Assembly: GCA_905372135.1 (NCBI GenBank)
Contig: CAJPNS010000012.1
Coordinates: forward strand, 1 to 25,838
Length of the DNA: 25,838 bases
Origin: Porphyromonadaceae bacterium
Lineage (GTDB): Bacteria > Bacteroidota > Bacteroidia > Bacteroidales > Paludibacteraceae
Reading direction: 5' to 3'
Each line of letters begins with the position of its first letter. The stretch's first letter is position 1. A program made the translations under genes and the position numbers. Positions 22,947 to 25,838 of the stretch are shown piece by piece. The notes beneath the pieces were generated by a model. That model did no database searches. It worked only from the letters and a program-made list of their open reading frames with translations, and was not told the DNA's origin.

Positions 22947-23538
22947 ATATTATATGCCCGACTGTATCGAAGTCGGCTGCGACGAAGCCGGTAGAGGCTG
23001 CCTTGCGGGAGCGGTTTTCGCTGCAGCCGTAATACTACCTGCAGACTTCGATTGCCCTGCTCTGAACGACAGCAAGCAACTTACCGAACGTCATAGAAAT
23101 TCGCTTCGTACTGTTATCGAAAATGAGGCTATCGCTTGGGCTGTAGCTAAAATCGACCCCGAAGAAATAGACGAAATAAACATTCTAAAAGCCTCTATAA
23201 AAGCTATGCACAAGGCTATCGATATGCTCTCCGTAAGACCTCAGCACATTATAGTCGATGGAAATAAATTCATCGACTATCAAAATATTTCGCATAAAAC
23301 TATCGTTAAAGGAGATAGTAAATATATGTCGATAGCCGCTGCATCTATATTGGCAAAGACTCACAGAGACGAATATATGAATTATCTACACACTCAATAT
23401 CCTTATTACCACTGGAATATAAATAAGGGCTACCCTACTCTACACCATCGAAAGGCTATAAAAGAGTTCGGTATAAGCCCATATCATCGTAGAAGTTTCA
23501 GGCTATTGGATACGCAGATGAGTTTCGAATTTCAATAG
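22918..23538 (+). CDS. rnhB: Ribonuclease HII
   Basis: Removes ribonucleotides and RNA primers from DNA. 206 residues with the four acidic catalytic residues D22 and E23 (GCDEAGRG), D114 (IIVDGN) and D151 (HRDEY), plus the LNDSKQLT and KGYPT segments. Homologues in Bacteroides begin with a similar L-x-x-Y-x-x-x-D-x-I-E stretch, which favours ATG 22918 (29-base overlap with the oxidoreductase) over ATG 22954. G+C content is noticeably lower in its 3' half. Confidence 0.95.
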   Translation: MHTHENTLHKYYMPDCIEVGCDEAGRGCLAGAVFAAAVILPADFDCPALNDSKQLTERHRNSLRTVIENEAIAWAVAKIDPEEIDEINILKASIKAMHKAIDMLSVRPQHIIVDGNKFIDYQNISHKTIVKGDSKYMSIAAASILAKTHRDEYMNYLHTQYPYYHWNINKGYPTLHHRKAIKEFGISPYHRRSFRLLDTQMSFEFQ

Positions 23539-23568
23539 TTGATATGATATTAATAAGGTATAGATAAA

Positions 23569-23700
23569 TTGTTGATAAGTTTATTTTGAACAAAAAGCTA
23601 TACATTCGTAAGTTTAAGAACATAAAAAAGGGAGATTATTTACATACGTCGACACTTGGTAATCAATCAGTAATAAAGTTATCAACATTATCAACTATCA
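23569..23700. repeat. Cluster of TTATCAAC-type 9-mers in an AT-rich intergenic region
   Basis: TTATCAACA (23679-23687) and TTATCAACT (23688-23696) are adjacent head to tail, and the reverse complement of TTATCAACA lies at 23570-23578; part of a further copy follows as CTATCAA. One base from the DnaA-box consensus TTATCCACA. The 297-base gene-free stretch 23539-23835 shows no other feature except the promoter of the next gene. Confidence 0.4.
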
Positions 23701-23753
23701 ATACTCAATACCATTTATACTTTAAAAAAAAGAAAATAGATAATATATTAGAT

Positions 23754-23784
23754 ATTGATAGAAAAATAATTTTGGCTATCTTTG
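23754..23784 (+). promoter_or_regulatory. -33/-7 promoter for the OmpA-like/TPR lipoprotein
   Basis: ATTG (23754-23757), 19 bases, then TATCTTTG (23777-23784), 51 bases before ATG 23836. Confidence 0.75.
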
Positions 23785-23835
23785 CAAAACGATATAGTTT
23801 AAAATCGCTTATTAATTAATTAATTTCAATGATAT

Positions 23836-25536
23836 ATGAATAAGAAAATAGTTGTATTTACTACACTTTTAGTGATGTTTGTAGTTGTCGGTTGTAAGAT
23901 ACCGAAAGAATTTTTGTCTAATTTGACAGCCACTCCAAATCCTCTGGAACTGAAAGGAGGAAAGATTGAATGTAAAGTTGAAGGAACTTTTCCCGAAAAG
24001 TATTTTGTAAAAAACATGGTACTTGAAGTGGTACCCGTGTTGAAATCTACTAAAACAGGAGCTGTGCTCAGAGGCGAACCTCGTATCTATCAGGGTGAGA
24101 AAATCGAAGGTAACAACTCGGTGATAAGGTATAAAAACGGAGGTAAATACGAACATAAAATTTCGTTTAATTACGATCCGAAATTCGACCAATGTGAACT
24201 CTACTTGGAAGCAACTGCTAAGGTAAAGAAAAAGACCGTAAAATTCGAACCCGTAAAAGTAGCCGAAGGTCTTATCGTTACATCTAACTTGGTATATTCG
24301 AATCCTTCGGAACTCGGTGGCTCAAAATTCATATCGGGCAACCTACAGAAAGCTATAGAAGAGAAAGAAAATGCCGAAATTAAATTCCTTATACAGCAGG
24401 CTAATATTCGTCCTTCGGAAACAAAAAGCATTATAGAGCTTACTAACAAGATAAAGAATATTAAACCCGAAGATAACATAGTACTTAAAGGCATAGAAAT
24501 TTCGTCTTATGCGTCTCCCGACGGAGGTGTAGAACTCAATGAAAAGCTGGCTAAAGCTCGCGAAAACTCTACTAAGAATTATATCAATTCGCAAATGAAG
24601 AAATTGAAAAAACAAGTAGAAGTATCGGCTACATTTACAGCACAAGACTGGGAAGGTTTCAAAGAATTGATGGAAAAATCAGATATTCAAGACAAAAATC
24701 TTATCTTAAGTGTATTGTCGATGTATTCAGACCCCGAACAACGAGAAAAAGAAATAAAAAATCTTTCGGCAGCATTTACTGAAATAAAAGAAAAAGTACT
24801 GCCTCAGCTTCGTCGTTCGCAAATAGTATTTACTAAAGAAACAGTAGGTAAATCCGACGAAGAGATAGCTAAACTTCTCAACGAAGACCCATCAAAATTG
24901 TCGATTGAAGAAATGTTGTATGCTGCTAATCTCAATAGCGACCTCAACTATAAGAGAGACGTATTTATGAAGATAGTAAGCCAATATCCCGAAGATATAA
25001 GAGGTTACAACAATCTTGGCGTAGTAGAATATAAGCTCGGTAATATGGCAGAAGCAAACAGAAACTTCACCAAAGCACTCGAAATAAACAAAAACGACGC
25101 TGTGGCAAATTTCAATAAAGCATCTATCCTCATAGCACAAGGCAATATAAGCGAAGCTAAGACTTACCTCGGATATGCTGCCGGTGTAGGCGAAGACTTG
25201 AACTACGCTAATGCTGCTATAGCTATTGCAGAAGGCAACTATTCGAAGGCTGTATCTCTGTACGGAAAATCGAATACAAACAATGCTGCTTTAGCAAGAA
25301 TATTGAATAAAGATTACAGCGGAGCAAAGAATATTTTGGAAAATATACAGACTCCCGACGCAAAGACATATTATCTGAAATCTATCGTAGCTGCTCGTAC
25401 AAACAATGTAAACGATTTGGTGAAATCGGTAACAATGGCTATCAATGCAGATAATTCTTATAAGGAAAAATTCTTGAACGATATGGAATTTAGATCGTTC
25501 CTTACCAACGATGCGTTTGCGTCTTTACTGAAGTAA
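23836..25536 (+). CDS. Lipoprotein with OmpA-like and tetratricopeptide repeat regions
   Basis: 566 residues. Lipobox VVGC with C20. After a beta-rich N-terminal part (about 25-160, with YFVKNMVLEVVPVL), residues about 215-250 (IVLKGIEISSYASPDGGVELNEKLAKARENS) resemble the peptidoglycan-contacting core of OmpA domains. Residues about 380-520 form TPR units (YNNLGVVEYKLGNMAEANRNFTKALEINKNDAVANFNKASILIAQGN). Likely an envelope scaffold in the periplasm. AT-richer than the middle of the window. Similar lipoproteins are common in Bacteroidales, but I know no defined role. Single gene with a terminator. Confidence 0.82.
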   Translation: MNKKIVVFTTLLVMFVVVGCKIPKEFLSNLTATPNPLELKGGKIECKVEGTFPEKYFVKNMVLEVVPVLKSTKTGAVLRGEPRIYQGEKIEGNNSVIRYKNGGKYEHKISFNYDPKFDQCELYLEATAKVKKKTVKFEPVKVAEGLIVTSNLVYSNPSELGGSKFISGNLQKAIEEKENAEIKFLIQQANIRPSETKSIIELTNKIKNIKPEDNIVLKGIEISSYASPDGGVELNEKLAKARENSTKNYINSQMKKLKKQVEVSATFTAQDWEGFKELMEKSDIQDKNLILSVLSMYSDPEQREKEIKNLSAAFTEIKEKVLPQLRRSQIVFTKETVGKSDEEIAKLLNEDPSKLSIEEMLYAANLNSDLNYKRDVFMKIVSQYPEDIRGYNNLGVVEYKLGNMAEANRNFTKALEINKNDAVANFNKASILIAQGNISEAKTYLGYAAGVGEDLNYANAAIAIAEGNYSKAVSLYGKSNTNNAALARILNKDYSGAKNILENIQTPDAKTYYLKSIVAARTNNVNDLVKSVTMAINADNSYKEKFLNDMEFRSFLTNDAFASLLK

Positions 25537-25560
25537 GTTTTCTTTATATTTGATATATGT

Positions 25561-25594
25561 AAGTTGTCCCGACTTCGTTGGGGCAACTTTTTTA
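25561..25594 (+). terminator. Terminator after the TPR lipoprotein
   Basis: AAGTTGTCCC (25561-25570) pairs with GGGGCAACTT (25580-25589) with one G-U pair, followed by a T run. Confidence 0.85.
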
Positions 25595-25597
25595 TTG

Positions 25598-25605
25598 TAC
25601 CTTTG
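25598..25605 (+). promoter_or_regulatory. -7 promoter element for ribF
   Basis: TACCTTTG matches TAnnTTTG, 17 bases before GTG 25623, so the leader would be only about 10 bases. No room for an FMN riboswitch. Confidence 0.7.
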
Positions 25606-25622
25606 CAAAAATATTTAGAGAA

Positions 25623-25838
25623 GTGGAGATTTTAAATAAAGACAGTATATTAGATACTATCGAAACCGTAGGTACAATCGGTTTTTTCGATGGATTACAT
25701 CTTGGACACAAATTTCTTATAGGTAAATTATTGAATATATCGAAGAGCGAAGGCAAGAAATCGCTTGTGGTTACTTTCAGAGAAAATCCGAAAAAGTTTT
25801 TCAAAAAAGATTACGATATAAGGCAACTGACGACTCTC
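25623..25838 (+). CDS. ribF: Bifunctional riboflavin kinase/FAD synthetase, N-terminal part (runs off the window)
   Basis: 72 codons are visible. After GTG the protein reads VEILNKDSILDTIETVGTIG, followed by FFDGLHLGHKFLI, the nucleotidyltransferase motif G-x-F-D-G-x-H-x-G-H of the FAD synthetase domain, and later VVTFRENPKKFF, matching the F-x-P-P family segment. The enzyme makes FMN and FAD from riboflavin. No ATG lies upstream in frame, so GTG 25623 is the most likely start. Confidence 0.9.
   Translation, partial: MEILNKDSILDTIETVGTIGFFDGLHLGHKFLIGKLLNISKSEGKKSLVVTFRENPKKFFKKDYDIRQLTTL

Noticed and set aside
23586..23819. 77-codon frame from a TTG between rnhB and the TPR lipoprotein
   Set aside because: It is Lys/Ile/Asn-rich as expected from AT-rich DNA, contains the next gene's promoter, and has no ATG start or domain.

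Overview
The window looks like chromosomal DNA from a Bacteroidota, most likely a Bacteroidales member with a type IX secretion system. The evidence is the repeated -7 promoter element TAnnTTTG upstream of most transcription units, A-rich leaders with few Shine-Dalgarno sequences, two proteins ending in a T9SS type A sorting domain, a sigma/anti-sigma/outer-membrane operon, and typical Bacteroidales versions of AroC, RNase HII, the TGS-domain nucleoside kinase and the COG2509 oxidoreductase. Most of the window is housekeeping sequence. No rRNA, tRNA, insertion sequence, integrase or CRISPR array was found.

Layout. 1-194: tail of a T9SS-secreted protein and its terminator. 378-2378: transketolase. 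2528-4222: a compact, conspicuously AT-rich three-gene cassette (two different DUF488 proteins and a dual-OB-type protein) with its own promoter, sitting between GC-richer housekeeping genes. 4271-5959: tRNA t6A dehydratase TcdA, a YecH-like metal-binding protein with a His-rich tail, and peroxiredoxin Bcp. 6036-6479: SSB on the minus strand, convergent with bcp through a bidirectional terminator. 6804-7532: DUF177/YceD and ribosomal protein L32. 7603-8901: XseA (minus). 9113-10123: a CDF metal transporter with a Cys-rich C-terminus and a near-palindrome over its promoter. 10218-12585: ECF-like sigma factor, single-pass anti-sigma candidate, small periplasmic protein and outer-membrane barrel in one operon. 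12769-14082: secreted leucine-rich-repeat protein with a T9SS tail. 14224-17015 (minus): ABC ATPase, SlyD, AroC and YqaA in a tight operon. 17206-18147: malate dehydrogenase. 18220-18541: noncoding, with a strictly 22-bp-phased GACGTC array. 18542-20206 (minus): nucleoside kinase. 20339-23538: M28 lipoprotein, COG2509 oxidoreductase and RNase HII. 23836-25536: OmpA-like/TPR lipoprotein. 25623-end: start of RibF.

The best candidates for something undescribed are (1) the horizontally acquired-looking DUF488-DUF488-dual-OB cassette, whose compact layout suggests one functional unit, probably acting on nucleic acid or nucleotides; (2) the phased 22-bp palindrome array between the convergent mdh and kinase genes; (3) an orphan ABC ATPase with an altered signature motif and no H-loop histidine; and (4) mosaic intergenic repeats that carry ready-made promoters.
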